Shown here piece by piece: positions 1 to 7,029 of a stretch of 7,029 nucleotides of DNA. Every line of letters begins with the position of its first letter. Position 1 is the stretch's first letter. The notes beneath the pieces were generated by a model. It did not search any database, was not told the origin of the DNA, and saw only the letters and a list, made by a program, of their open reading frames with translations. The translations under genes and the position numbers were made by a program. Source of the stretch: an uncultured Desulfovibrionaceae bacterium. Lineage in GTDB: Bacteria > Desulfobacterota > Desulfovibrionia > Desulfovibrionales > Desulfovibrionaceae. The DNA is taken from the NCBI GenBank assembly GCA_947074125.1, contig CAMTOM010000076.1, positions 1 to 7,029 of the forward strand, written 5' to 3'.

Positions 1-66
1 TTATGCCGAACACCACAGCGCTCTTGTTAAAAATCTGCTCTTAGCGCTTATCCTCAGGATATTATT
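1..66. other. Leader region upstream of ppk1
   Basis: This stretch precedes the polyphosphate kinase start. I see no recognisable gene in it. On the + strand, frame 1 stops at 28-30 and frame 3 stops at 42-44. Frame 2 stays open to a TGA at 119-121, so it could be the tail of an upstream gene overlapping ppk1, but nothing in its short translation is recognisable. No good sigma-70 promoter is visible, so it cannot be decided whether ppk1 starts the operon or is cotranscribed with something upstream. Confidence 0.4.
49..61 (+). promoter_or_regulatory. ppk1 ribosome binding site inside a small palindrome
   Basis: AGGA at 56-59 lies 7 nt before the ATG at 67 and is the likely Shine-Dalgarno sequence supporting that start. 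It forms the right arm of a perfect 6-bp inverted repeat, TATCCT-C-AGGATA. The one-base centre is too short for an RNA hairpin with all pairs closed, so if the palindrome matters it is more likely a DNA operator half-site pair than an RNA structure. It may be chance. Confidence 0.5.
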
Positions 67-2208
67 ATGGCAACTGGCAATACTCCCACGTCAAACGCAC
101 CAGCAAAAAACAAAGACCTGACACATCCAGATTTCTACTTCAATCGAGAACTCAGTTGGCTTGATTTTAACGCAAGAGTGCTGGCAATGGGCACAGACAG
201 GAGTCTTCCCCTTCTGGAGCAAGTAAAGTTTCTTGCTATCTTTTACAATAATCTCGATGAATTTTTTATGGTGCGTGTGGTCAGCATTTATCGCCGTTAC
301 CGTAATGGCATCCTCTCCAGCGCGCCAGATCGCATTCCTCCTGTGCGCCTGCTCGCAGCAATACGCCGTCGCATCTCTGAACTAAACAAGGTTGCCCAGG
401 AGCACTGGCTCAAAAAGCTCATGCCGCAACTCGACCGCAAGGGAATTAGCATCACGCCCTACAACAGGCTTTCGGAAAAACAGCGCCGCTTTCTCTTTGA
501 GTACTTCAAAAGAGAAATATACCCGGCGCTCACCCCGCAAGCCATTGATACAGGACACCCCTTTCCCACTGTTTCCAATATCAGTCTGAATTTTATCATC
601 CAGCTTGAAGACAAAAATGGTCTTTCGCATTTCGCCCGCCTGCGCTGTCCACGAAATGTCCCGCGACTTATTTTTGTGCCGCGAAACAGGGAAGCAAAGA
701 CATATCACGCGCTCGGACTGGAAGCCAACCTGCGCGATGGCGATATTGTTTTGCTTGAAGACCTGATAAAAGAGCACCTGAACATTCTCTTCACAGGGAA
801 TACCATCACTAATGCGGGGCTTTTCCGCATCACACGCAATACGGATATGGAAATAGAAGAAGATGAGGCAGATGACTTGCTTGAAGCTGTCAGGGATCTT
901 GTGGATCAACGCCGCTTTGGTGATGTCGTACGCCTAGAGGTTTCCAGCGGTAACTCACTGGCAATGCCGGCGTTTCGTGCACGGCATTTATCTCTACGCC
1001 CCTTCCAGATTTATAAAACAAAGGGACCACTCGGATTTTCGGATCTTATTTCGTTATGCAATGCAGACAAGCCAAAGCTCAAATACCCATCCTATTTCGC
1101 CGCCATGCCTGCATTTCTCAAAAAAAATTCCATCTTTGACTATCTCCAAAACAAAGACATCTTGCTGCACCACCCCTATGACAGCTTTACCCCCGTACTG
1201 GATTTCATCCAAAGCGCAGCAAAAGACCCTGCTGTCATTGCCATAAAACAAACTCTGTACCGTGTTGGGAATGACTCTCCCATCCTCAAAGCACTCATGG
1301 AAGCCAGAAAACAAGGCAAACAAGTGACGGCTGTTGTAGAACTTAAAGCCCGCTTTGACGAAGAACGGAATATCAACTGGGCAGAAGAGCTTGAAAAAGC
1401 TGGTGTTCATGTTGTGTATGGGCTGGTCGGCATGAAAATCCACAGCAAGCTCTGTTTGATAGTACGCCGTGAAGGACACCATATTACCAGCTATGCCCAT
1501 ATCGGTACAGGCAATTACAATGCTGCCAGTGCCGCCATGTATACCGATCTTAGCCTCATGACAGCCCATCCAGACATCTGTACAGACATCGCTGATCTGT
1601 TCAATGTCATGACAGGCTACGCTCAAAAAGAAGACTACCGCACTCTCATGGTCTCCCCCCTTTCACTCCGCAAACGCTTGCTGGATGGCATCCACAGAGA
1701 AATTGCCTTTTGTTCCCGAAAGGAAAAAGGACATCTTATTTTCAAGTGCAACCAATTGGTAGACAGGCATATTATCGCTGCTTTATACGCCGCGTCCATG
1801 GCTGGAGTCAAAATACAGCTCCTCATTCGTGGCATCTGCTGCCTGCGCCCTGGCATCCCCGGCATCAGTGAAAACATCGAAGTGATCTCCATTGTCGGAC
1901 GCTTTCTGGAGCATTCTCGCATTTACTGGTTCAATAATGGCGGCGATGACTGCCTCTATATGGGAAGTGCCGACCTTATGCCCCGCAATCTCGACAGACG
2001 GATAGAAGTGCTTGTTCCCGTTCTCGATCCTGCCCTGCGCAAACACATCAAGCAGGACATTCTTGAATTGCAGCTTCGTGACAATACTCAGGCATGGACA
2101 CTCAACACTACTGGGGTCTACCATCGCAGAAAGCCCGAAAAAGGCATGAGAAGCATAGAATCACAAGAACTTATGATGCTGCGTAAAAAACAGCCCCTGG
2201 CACCATAA
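67..2208 (+). CDS. ppk1: Polyphosphate kinase 1 (PPK1)
   Basis: Catalyses reversible transfer of the gamma phosphate of ATP onto the end of an inorganic polyphosphate chain, usually at the inner face of the membrane or in the cytoplasm. The 713-residue product is close to the usual length (E. coli about 690). The N-terminal domain begins with the family signature around residues 24-70 (FNRELSWLDFN, then NLDEFFMVRV). The head domain follows, with HPFPTVSNISLN near residue 165. The two C-terminal phospholipase-D-like domains carry the active site. His459 (in KIHSK) matches the autophosphorylated His435 of E. coli. His616 (in FLEHSRIY) matches His592. Arg399 (TLYRV) and Arg429 (ARFDE) match Arg375 and Arg405. 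All four sit at a constant offset of 24, so the catalytic core is intact and without indels. The ATG at 67 has an AGGA 7 nt upstream. It is the first gene of a tight + strand cluster with an HD protein and ppx. Family assignment is very secure. Confidence 0.98.
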   Translation: MATGNTPTSNAPAKNKDLTHPDFYFNRELSWLDFNARVLAMGTDRSLPLLEQVKFLAIFYNNLDEFFMVRVVSIYRRYRNGILSSAPDRIPPVRLLAAIRRRISELNKVAQEHWLKKLMPQLDRKGISITPYNRLSEKQRRFLFEYFKREIYPALTPQAIDTGHPFPTVSNISLNFIIQLEDKNGLSHFARLRCPRNVPRLIFVPRNREAKTYHALGLEANLRDGDIVLLEDLIKEHLNILFTGNTITNAGLFRITRNTDMEIEEDEADDLLEAVRDLVDQRRFGDVVRLEVSSGNSLAMPAFRARHLSLRPFQIYKTKGPLGFSDLISLCNADKPKLKYPSYFAAMPAFLKKNSIFDYLQNKDILLHHPYDSFTPVLDFIQSAAKDPAVIAIKQTLYRVGNDSPILKALMEARKQGKQVTAVVELKARFDEERNINWAEELEKAGVHVVYGLVGMKIHSKLCLIVRREGHHITSYAHIGTGNYNAASAAMYTDLSLMTAHPDICTDIADLFNVMTGYAQKEDYRTLMVSPLSLRKRLLDGIHREIAFCSRKEKGHLIFKCNQLVDRHIIAALYAASMAGVKIQLLIRGICCLRPGIPGISENIEVISIVGRFLEHSRIYWFNNGGDDCLYMGSADLMPRNLDRRIEVLVPVLDPALRKHIKQDILELQLRDNTQAWTLNTTGVYHRRKPEKGMRSIESQELMMLRKKQPLAP

Positions 2209-2226
2209 CATCAAACTACTGTACCT

Positions 2227-2230
2227 GGAG
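2227..2230 (+). promoter_or_regulatory. Ribosome binding site of the HD-domain gene
   Basis: GGAG lies 6 nt before the ATG at 2237, inside the 28-nt gap after ppk1. It supports this ATG over the later in-frame Met codons (residues 22 and 49), and so implies that the acidic N-terminal tail is really translated. The short gap leaves little room for a separate promoter, so cotranscription with ppk1 is likely. Confidence 0.65.
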
Positions 2231-2236
2231 AACACA

Positions 2237-2995
2237 ATGACAACACCCACAACTGACCACAACACTCCATCAGAGCAGACTGGAGAGGCTCCTTTCGACA
2301 TGTCTCCTGACAGTTCTGATATTTTCTGGTCAGACAACGAAAACACGCAGCCTCAAGCAGCAACCGCTCCAGCAGACGAGATGCAGCCTTCCTGCACAAA
2401 AGAGCAAGCGGTGGCATCAGAACAACTGGCAATCCTGCCAGACTCTCCTGCTTTCAAGGAGATGCTGGCACATGGTGATCATGTATCAGCCCTTACCCAG
2501 ATGCTCTTTGAGTCTCTCAAATCACTTCACAAGCTGCATCCTGTATGGTTACGCCGTTTACAGTCTGCGGCGCGCTATCATGACATTGGTGTACACAAAA
2601 AACGGAAAGCACATCATAAAACAAGCATGCGCCTTATCGAAGTCAATCTTGCACTGAATATTCTTGACGATGATCGTCCCTGGGTTGCTCTTCTGGCGCG
2701 ATACCACCGCAAAAAAGATCCCTCCCAAAAGCACCGCCGCTTTGCAGCCCTGAGCAAAAAAGAGCGCAAAGAACTGTGCAAAGCGATTGCTCTGCTGCGT
2801 ATTGCCGATGCTCTTGATTATACGCATAAACGCCTGGTACAGCGCATTGAGACCACTGAACAAAAAAAAGACATTACCCTCATATGCCTTAGCAATGCGA
2901 CGTGTAAAAAAGAAGTCTCACGTCTGAAACAGAAAGGAAAACTCTTCAAGCGTATCTTTAAGAGAGGTCTCAAATGCCGCATACAAGCGCAATAA
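2237..2995 (+). CDS. Stand-alone HD-domain protein related to the Ppx/GppA C-terminal domain
   Basis: The 252-residue protein has two parts. Residues 1 to about 75 are a probably disordered tail rich in Ser, Thr, Pro, Gln and acidic residues (14 Asp/Glu, 2 Lys, no Arg in the first 77). Residues from about 78 onward form an HD domain with His79, the His115-Asp116 doublet (YHDIG), His126-His127, His157 (RYHRK) and Asp191/Asp194 (ADALD). These motifs are those of the C-terminal HD domain of long Ppx/GppA proteins, and their spacing is nearly identical to that in the ppx product downstream. The C-terminus is strongly basic (17 Lys/Arg in the last 56 residues). There is no signal peptide or membrane segment. 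The actin-like phosphatase domain is absent, so it cannot act as an exopolyphosphatase in the usual way. HD domains often hydrolyse phosphoesters or nucleotides, but the substrate is unknown. Its place between ppk1 and ppx implies a role in polyphosphate or (p)ppGpp metabolism (inference). It may be an enzyme, a Ppx partner or a polyphosphate binder. Confidence 0.9.
   Translation: MTTPTTDHNTPSEQTGEAPFDMSPDSSDIFWSDNENTQPQAATAPADEMQPSCTKEQAVASEQLAILPDSPAFKEMLAHGDHVSALTQMLFESLKSLHKLHPVWLRRLQSAARYHDIGVHKKRKAHHKTSMRLIEVNLALNILDDDRPWVALLARYHRKKDPSQKHRRFAALSKKERKELCKAIALLRIADALDYTHKRLVQRIETTEQKKDITLICLSNATCKKEVSRLKQKGKLFKRIFKRGLKCRIQAQ
2962..2967 (+). promoter_or_regulatory. Ribosome binding site of ppx inside the HD-domain gene
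   Basis: GAGAGG lies 6 nt before the ATG at 2974 and within the last codons of the upstream gene. It supports the ppx start at 2974 and hence the 22-nt overlap of the two reading frames, which suggests translational coupling. Confidence 0.65.
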
Positions 2996-4536
2996 CACCT
3001 AAAATTATTGCCATTCTCGATCTTGGCAGCAACTCCTTGCGCATGTCTATTATCAGAATTGCCAACAAAAATGCTACCGTGCTCAACCAGGTCAAGCACA
3101 TGGTACGCCTTGGCGAAGGGGCTTTTCTCAATAATCAGCTACAGCCAGAAAGTATGGATCGCACCCTGAATATACTGAAAGGGTTTTCAGAAATGTGCGA
3201 AGCCTACGGAGTGAGTGAGCGCCTGGCTATCGCCACCGCTGCGGTACGCGAGGCCAAAAATGGTGCTGCATTTTTGCGCCGTATTCGGGAAAAAACTGAC
3301 TTGGAATTCACCATTGTCTCTGGCAAGGAAGAAGCCCGCCTGATTTACAAAGGCGTCTCTGGAAGCCTTGAAAAATCAGATGCCTTGCGTCTTTTTATTG
3401 ATATTGGCGGTGGAAGCACTGAGCTGACTGTTGCCAATTCATATCAATATGAACTGCTTGATTCCATCAAAGTAGGCTGTGTCCGTCTGGCAAACCAGTT
3501 TTTCCACGGCAATACAGGCCCTGTCAGCCTGCAACAGTACAGGCGTCTGCAAAGTACCATACGTGACGGCGCCCTGCACACCTTCAAGCGCATCAATGAA
3601 TATCACATTTCCGAGCTGGTAGGCAGCTCTGGTACCATTAAAAATCTTGCAGAAATAGCAACAGCTCTGGGGAAAGGCACATCCGGCAATGACGAGTTGC
3701 AACTCAGCTACACAGGTCTGTCCCATGTCGTGGAAGAACTGTGCAAACGCAGTGAAGAAGAACGGAAAGAACTCCCCGCTCTCAACACGCGCCGTACAGG
3801 AATCCTCATACCAGGAGCGGCTATCCTGCAAACGGTCATGGAAGAAACAGGCTGTAACAGCATTACAATCAGCACACGTGGTCTCAAAGAGGGTGTCCTT
3901 GCTGACTATATGGCAAAAGAGTTTCCTGAGATCACACATTCCATTTCAATACGGGAAGAAAGTGTACTGAATCTGGCACGCCACTGTCGTTTTGAAGAAA
4001 AACATTCGCATCATGTCGCCACGCTTGCCATGAGCCTTTTTGATTCTGCCAGAGATTTGGGGCTTCATAGCGCTTCATCAGAAGCCAAGGAACTTCTTTA
4101 TTATGCCGCTCTCCTGCATGATATTGGCATTTTTATCGCTTTTCCCCAACACCACGCACATACGCATTATCTTATCAGCAATACAGAACTGCTTGGCTTC
4201 AATGAAAGAGAAATTAGCCTCATTGCTGCCACAGCTTTTGCCCATCGTGCAAAAGTATCCAGAAAGTCACCCATTTTCAGTGACTTTGATGAAAAAGATT
4301 TTCATGGGGTTCGCTTGCTTGCGCTCTTGCTGACACTTGCAGAAGCCATGGATAAAAGCCATCGCCAGTCAATACAGGAGACTTTCTTCCGGCGTAATGC
4401 GAAACATCTTGAATTGTTCCTTCATACAGCAGCACCATGTCCTCTTGAAATAAAGCGGCTTGAAAATATCGCCAGCACCATGGAAAAAATATTTGAAGAA
4501 CGTGTTGCTATCATAGCAGCGCCATACAGTATATAA
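2974..4536 (+). CDS. ppx: Exopolyphosphatase / pppGpp phosphatase, Ppx/GppA family
   Basis: Removes terminal phosphates from polyphosphate and/or converts pppGpp to ppGpp; sequence alone does not separate the two. The 520-residue product matches full-length family members (E. coli Ppx 513). The N-terminal ASKHA phosphatase fold shows the first phosphate loop at Asp16-Ser21 (DLGSNS) and ATAAVREA in the conserved core. The catalytic glutamate lies in GKEEARLI (Glu119/Glu120). The second phosphate loop is IDIGGGSTE (Asp143, Gly145-147, Glu150), and GSSGTIKN (217-224) is the distal nucleotide/phosphate loop. A C-terminal HD domain spans roughly residues 340-500, with His344, His382-Asp383, His393/His394, His424 and Glu457/Asp460. 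Two of its motifs depart from the usual forms: AFAHRA in place of RYHRK, and AEAMD in place of ADALD. The ATG at 2974 has a GAGAGG site 6 nt upstream and overlaps the HD-domain gene by 22 nt. Together with ppk1 it forms a synthesis/degradation pair, probably on one transcript. Family assignment is secure; ppx versus gppA is a guess favoured by the ppk1 neighbour. Confidence 0.96.
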   Translation: MPHTSAITPKIIAILDLGSNSLRMSIIRIANKNATVLNQVKHMVRLGEGAFLNNQLQPESMDRTLNILKGFSEMCEAYGVSERLAIATAAVREAKNGAAFLRRIREKTDLEFTIVSGKEEARLIYKGVSGSLEKSDALRLFIDIGGGSTELTVANSYQYELLDSIKVGCVRLANQFFHGNTGPVSLQQYRRLQSTIRDGALHTFKRINEYHISELVGSSGTIKNLAEIATALGKGTSGNDELQLSYTGLSHVVEELCKRSEEERKELPALNTRRTGILIPGAAILQTVMEETGCNSITISTRGLKEGVLADYMAKEFPEITHSISIREESVLNLARHCRFEEKHSHHVATLAMSLFDSARDLGLHSASSEAKELLYYAALLHDIGIFIAFPQHHAHTHYLISNTELLGFNEREISLIAATAFAHRAKVSRKSPIFSDFDEKDFHGVRLLALLLTLAEAMDKSHRQSIQETFFRRNAKHLELFLHTAAPCPLEIKRLENIASTMEKIFEERVAIIAAPYSI

Positions 4537-4573
4537 AAAAGGCTTCTTCTCCCACTTGAGGGGAAAAGAAGCC
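4535..4573 (-). terminator. Rho-independent terminator of secA, possibly weakly bidirectional
   Basis: An 8-bp stem (4541-4548 with 4566-4573) continues, after one C/A mismatch, with 4 more pairs (4550-4553 with 4561-4564) around a 7-nt loop. Read on the minus strand the hairpin is followed by TTTTTT (4540 to 4535), the classic intrinsic terminator layout, about 32 nt past the secA stop codon. Read on the plus strand the hairpin is followed only by TCTTATC, a weak tract, although a T6 run follows at 4587-4592. The minus-strand T-tract overlaps the ppx stop codon. Confidence 0.88.
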
Positions 4574-4605
4574 TCTTATCAAATCCTTTTTTCTGCCTGA
4601 TAGGT

Positions 4606-7029
4606 TTAGACTTCCCTACCACAGCATTTCTTGTATTTCAGTCCGCTCCCACAAGGACAGGGATCATTACGCCCAGCTCTGGATGCCGCAGAACCTGCTG
4701 GAGTCTCTTCTTCTGTCTGGGCAGAAGAAGAATAGGCCACATTATTGCCCACTTCATCTTTATGCCGCAATTCCAGTTCAGGCGCGGGGACTGCCATTGC
4801 TCCCTCTTCTCCTGCATCTGGAAGGTCTTCTTGAGGCTGAACACGCACACGCGTCAACGCCCGACATACGCTTTCACGCACACGGAACAGCATGGACTGA
4901 AACATCTCAAAACCTTCCCGCTTATATTCCAGTTTGGGATCTTTCTGTCCATAACCACGCAGCCCAATCCCATCACGCAGGGCATCCATATTCCGAAGGT
5001 GTTCTTTCCAGCAGCGATCCAGCTCTTCCAGCATAAAGTAACGCAAAACTTCACCATAGGCTTCTTTTGCTTCTTCACGCAACTGATCAAAAATCTGCCG
5101 CACCAAATCACCAGCTTCTTCACGATCAGGAAGAGATTCTTCAGGATTGCGCACACGGTCAAAGGTAAAGACATCACGTAAACGAACTTTGGCAGCGTCT
5201 TCCTCTGCCGCAAGATTTTTTTCATCGACATGCAGAAGAGATGCATAAATATCATCCAGTACATCACTGGAAAATTCATCCAGAACATCATTCAAGTCAG
5301 CCTGTACCATCAGCTCACGGCGCAAGGAGTAGATAACCTCACGCTGCTGACTCATAACATTATCATAGTCCAAAAGATTTTTACGTATTTCAAAGTGATG
5401 TGCTTCCACGCGCTTTTGAGCACTTTCCACAGCACGTGTCACGAGTGTGTTTTCAATGGCTTCTCCTTCTTCCAGTCCCAGTTTCAACATCAGACCAGAC
5501 AAGCGTTCAGAGCCAAACAGACGCATTAAATCATCTTCCAGAGAAAGATAGAAACGTGAAGAACCAGGGTCTCCCTGACGTCCAGAACGTCCGCGCAACT
5601 GATTGTCAATACGGCGGCTTTCATGGCGTTCTGTTCCCAGAATATGCAAACCGCCCAGATCAGTTATTCCTTCACCCAAAACAATATCCGTCCCGCGACC
5701 AGCCATGTTCGTTGCGATGGTTACCCTGCCGCGCTGTCCTGCCTGTGCGACAATCTCCGCTTCTTTCTCATGCTGCTTCGCATTCAATACATTATGAGGC
5801 ACGCCCAGTTGCGACAAGCGTTGGGAGAGCATTTCCGATGTCTCAATGGAAATGGTTCCCACAAGAACAGGCTGTCCTTTCTGGTGCAAATCACTGACAG
5901 ACTGCACAATCGCATCATATTTTTCTTTGCGGGTACGATAGATCATGTCAGGCAGATCTTTACGCACCATGGGCATGTTGGGGGGTATGGAGACCACTTC
6001 AAGACCGTATATTTCATGGAATTCAACAGCTTCAGTGTCTGCTGTACCTGTCATGCCACTCAGCTTGTCGTACAGGCGGAAATAGTTCTGGAAAGTAACA
6101 GACGCCAGTGTCTGATTCTCAGCAGCAATGGTAACGCGCTCTTTTGCTTCCAAAGCCTGATGCAGCCCATCGGAAAAACGACGTCCTGCCATAAGGCGTC
6201 CAGTAAATTCATCGACAATAACAACCTGATCTTCCTGAACAATATAATCCACATCACGCCGAAACACATGATGAGCCTTCAACGACTGAAGAATGTGATG
6301 CTGCGCAGTAATATTTGCCGGATCAAAAAGATTGTCAACTTTCAAAAGCTCTTCACAACGCTGTACACCTTCTTCTGTCAGCATCGCAGTACGCGCCTTT
6401 TCATCAAGCGTATAATGTGCTGACTCCAGACGGCGCACCACATCATCCATCAGGCGATACAGCCCCACAGATTCTTCAGAAGAACCGGAAATAATCAAAG
6501 GTGTACGGGCTTCATCAATAAGAATGGAGTCCACTTCATCGACAATGGCAAAATTATGCCCGCGCTGCACCAAATGCTCTGCATAAAAGCGCATATTGTC
6601 ACGCAAGTAGTCAAAACCAAATTCATTATTGGTACCGTATGTAATATCAGCCTGATACGCTGCCCGACGCTCTTCCTCTTCAACCTCATGCACCACAACA
6701 CCTGTACTCAAACCCAAAAAGCCATATAGTTTCCCCATCCAGGCAGCATCACGCTTGGCAAGGTAATCGTTCACCGTGACAACGTGTACCCCTTTTCCTG
6801 TCAGGGCATTCAAGACAACGGGCAATGTCGCAACCAATGTTTTGCCCTCACCCGTTTTCATTTCAGCAATCTTGCCCTTATGCAGAACAATGCCACCTAC
6901 CATCTGTACATCATAATGGCGCATGCCCAGCACACGCCGTGAAGCTTCACGCACGAGCGCAAAGACTTCTGGTAACGCATCGTCCAGACGTAATGAGCCT
7001 TCCTGTATCTGTTCGCGAAATGCTGCCAT
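4606..7029 (-). CDS. secA: Protein translocase subunit SecA (N-terminus beyond window)
   Basis: ATP-driven motor that pushes unfolded preproteins through the SecYEG channel; it cycles between cytosol and inner membrane. The 807 visible residues cover nearly the whole protein. Numbered from the window edge: Walker A MKTGEGKT (57-64), VTVNDYLAKRD, YGTNNEFGFDYLRDN, Walker B DEVD (164-167), and the preprotein cross-linking region from about 185 to 300. Then come GMTGTADTEA, the second nucleotide-binding domain with NMAGRGTDIV and QLRGRSGRQGD (477-487), the helical scaffold/wing, and a flexible acidic linker. The SEC-C zinc tail has Cys791, Cys793, Cys802 and Cys803 (CPCGSG...KKCC). The insertion that E. 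coli SecA has after GRGTDIVLG is absent, giving a compact form. By comparison with E. coli, the Met at the edge aligns near residue 48, so it is probably internal and about 45-50 residues lie outside. The gene converges on ppx and has its own terminator. Identification is certain. Confidence 0.98.
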   Translation of the reverse strand: MAAFREQIQEGSLRLDDALPEVFALVREASRRVLGMRHYDVQMVGGIVLHKGKIAEMKTGEGKTLVATLPVVLNALTGKGVHVVTVNDYLAKRDAAWMGKLYGFLGLSTGVVVHEVEEEERRAAYQADITYGTNNEFGFDYLRDNMRFYAEHLVQRGHNFAIVDEVDSILIDEARTPLIISGSSEESVGLYRLMDDVVRRLESAHYTLDEKARTAMLTEEGVQRCEELLKVDNLFDPANITAQHHILQSLKAHHVFRRDVDYIVQEDQVVIVDEFTGRLMAGRRFSDGLHQALEAKERVTIAAENQTLASVTFQNYFRLYDKLSGMTGTADTEAVEFHEIYGLEVVSIPPNMPMVRKDLPDMIYRTRKEKYDAIVQSVSDLHQKGQPVLVGTISIETSEMLSQRLSQLGVPHNVLNAKQHEKEAEIVAQAGQRGRVTIATNMAGRGTDIVLGEGITDLGGLHILGTERHESRRIDNQLRGRSGRQGDPGSSRFYLSLEDDLMRLFGSERLSGLMLKLGLEEGEAIENTLVTRAVESAQKRVEAHHFEIRKNLLDYDNVMSQQREVIYSLRRELMVQADLNDVLDEFSSDVLDDIYASLLHVDEKNLAAEEDAAKVRLRDVFTFDRVRNPEESLPDREEAGDLVRQIFDQLREEAKEAYGEVLRYFMLEELDRCWKEHLRNMDALRDGIGLRGYGQKDPKLEYKREGFEMFQSMLFRVRESVCRALTRVRVQPQEDLPDAGEEGAMAVPAPELELRHKDEVGNNVAYSSSAQTEEETPAGSAASRAGRNDPCPCGSGLKYKKCCGREV

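Noticed and set aside
24..54. Possible sigma-70 promoter: TTGTTA at 24-29 and TATCCT at 49-54
   Set aside because: The spacing is 19 nt and the -10 is poor. It would put the transcription start almost at the ribosome site, leaving almost no leader.
2..121. Open frame 2 running from the window edge into ppk1, possibly the end of an upstream gene
   Set aside because: It would overlap ppk1 by 55 nt, its translation has no recognisable feature, and only about 40 codons are visible. It cannot be supported without upstream sequence.
1054..1626. 190-codon open frame antisense to ppk1 (and a 175-codon one at 382-909)
   Set aside because: Both lie opposite the conserved PPK1 coding frame, have no family motifs and no supporting ribosome site; explained by the codon use of ppk1.
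4577..4602. Second inverted repeat, TATCA/TGATA, between the terminator and the secA stop
   Set aside because: Only 5 bp around a 16-nt loop; too weak to be a meaningful structure.
5623..6423. 266-codon open frame on the + strand within secA
   Set aside because: It is entirely antisense to highly conserved SecA motifs. Its translation is rich in His, Cys and Phe, typical of a shadow frame, with no recognisable domain.
7027..7029. ATG at the right edge as the true SecA start
   Set aside because: It aligns near residue 48 of E. coli SecA, so an intact protein should extend upstream by about 45-50 residues. The apparent start is an effect of the window boundary, and a real truncation cannot be judged here.

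Overview
The window looks like ordinary chromosomal DNA from a Gram-negative bacterium. Base composition is near balanced, slightly AT-leaning by eye. The gene content, and the style of the SecA and Ppx/GppA proteins, suggest a Desulfovibrio-type deltaproteobacterium (Desulfobacterota). That assignment rests on general recognition of the protein families, not on a database search, and is only moderately secure. No mobile elements, RNA genes, CRISPR arrays or signs of recent transfer are visible.

Left part (about 1-4536, + strand): a compact three-gene polyphosphate module. First comes a full-length polyphosphate kinase (ppk1). After a 28-nt gap comes a small stand-alone HD-domain protein. Its reading frame overlaps by 22 nt the start of a full-length Ppx/GppA-type exopolyphosphatase or pppGpp phosphatase (ppx). 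The kinase makes polyphosphate from ATP and the phosphatase removes it and/or hydrolyses pppGpp. The middle protein matches the C-terminal HD domain of the downstream Ppx residue by residue at the metal-ligand positions, so the operon carries two copies of this domain, one fused and one free. The free copy keeps the family-type motifs better than the fused one. This is the most interesting point in the window.

Middle (4537-4605): a 69-nt convergent intergenic region. It holds one strong hairpin whose T-tract faces the minus strand, so it is mainly the secA terminator and touches the ppx stop codon.

Right part (4606-7029, - strand): secA, the ATPase of the Sec protein-export pathway, complete at its C-terminus with a zinc-binding SEC-C tail. 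It is cut by the window edge roughly 45-50 residues before its expected N-terminus. It is functionally separate from the polyphosphate genes.

No gene-free stretch longer than 300 bases exists. I found no convincing evidence of a wholly new system. The HD/Ppx duplication inside the polyphosphate operon is the best candidate for something under-described.
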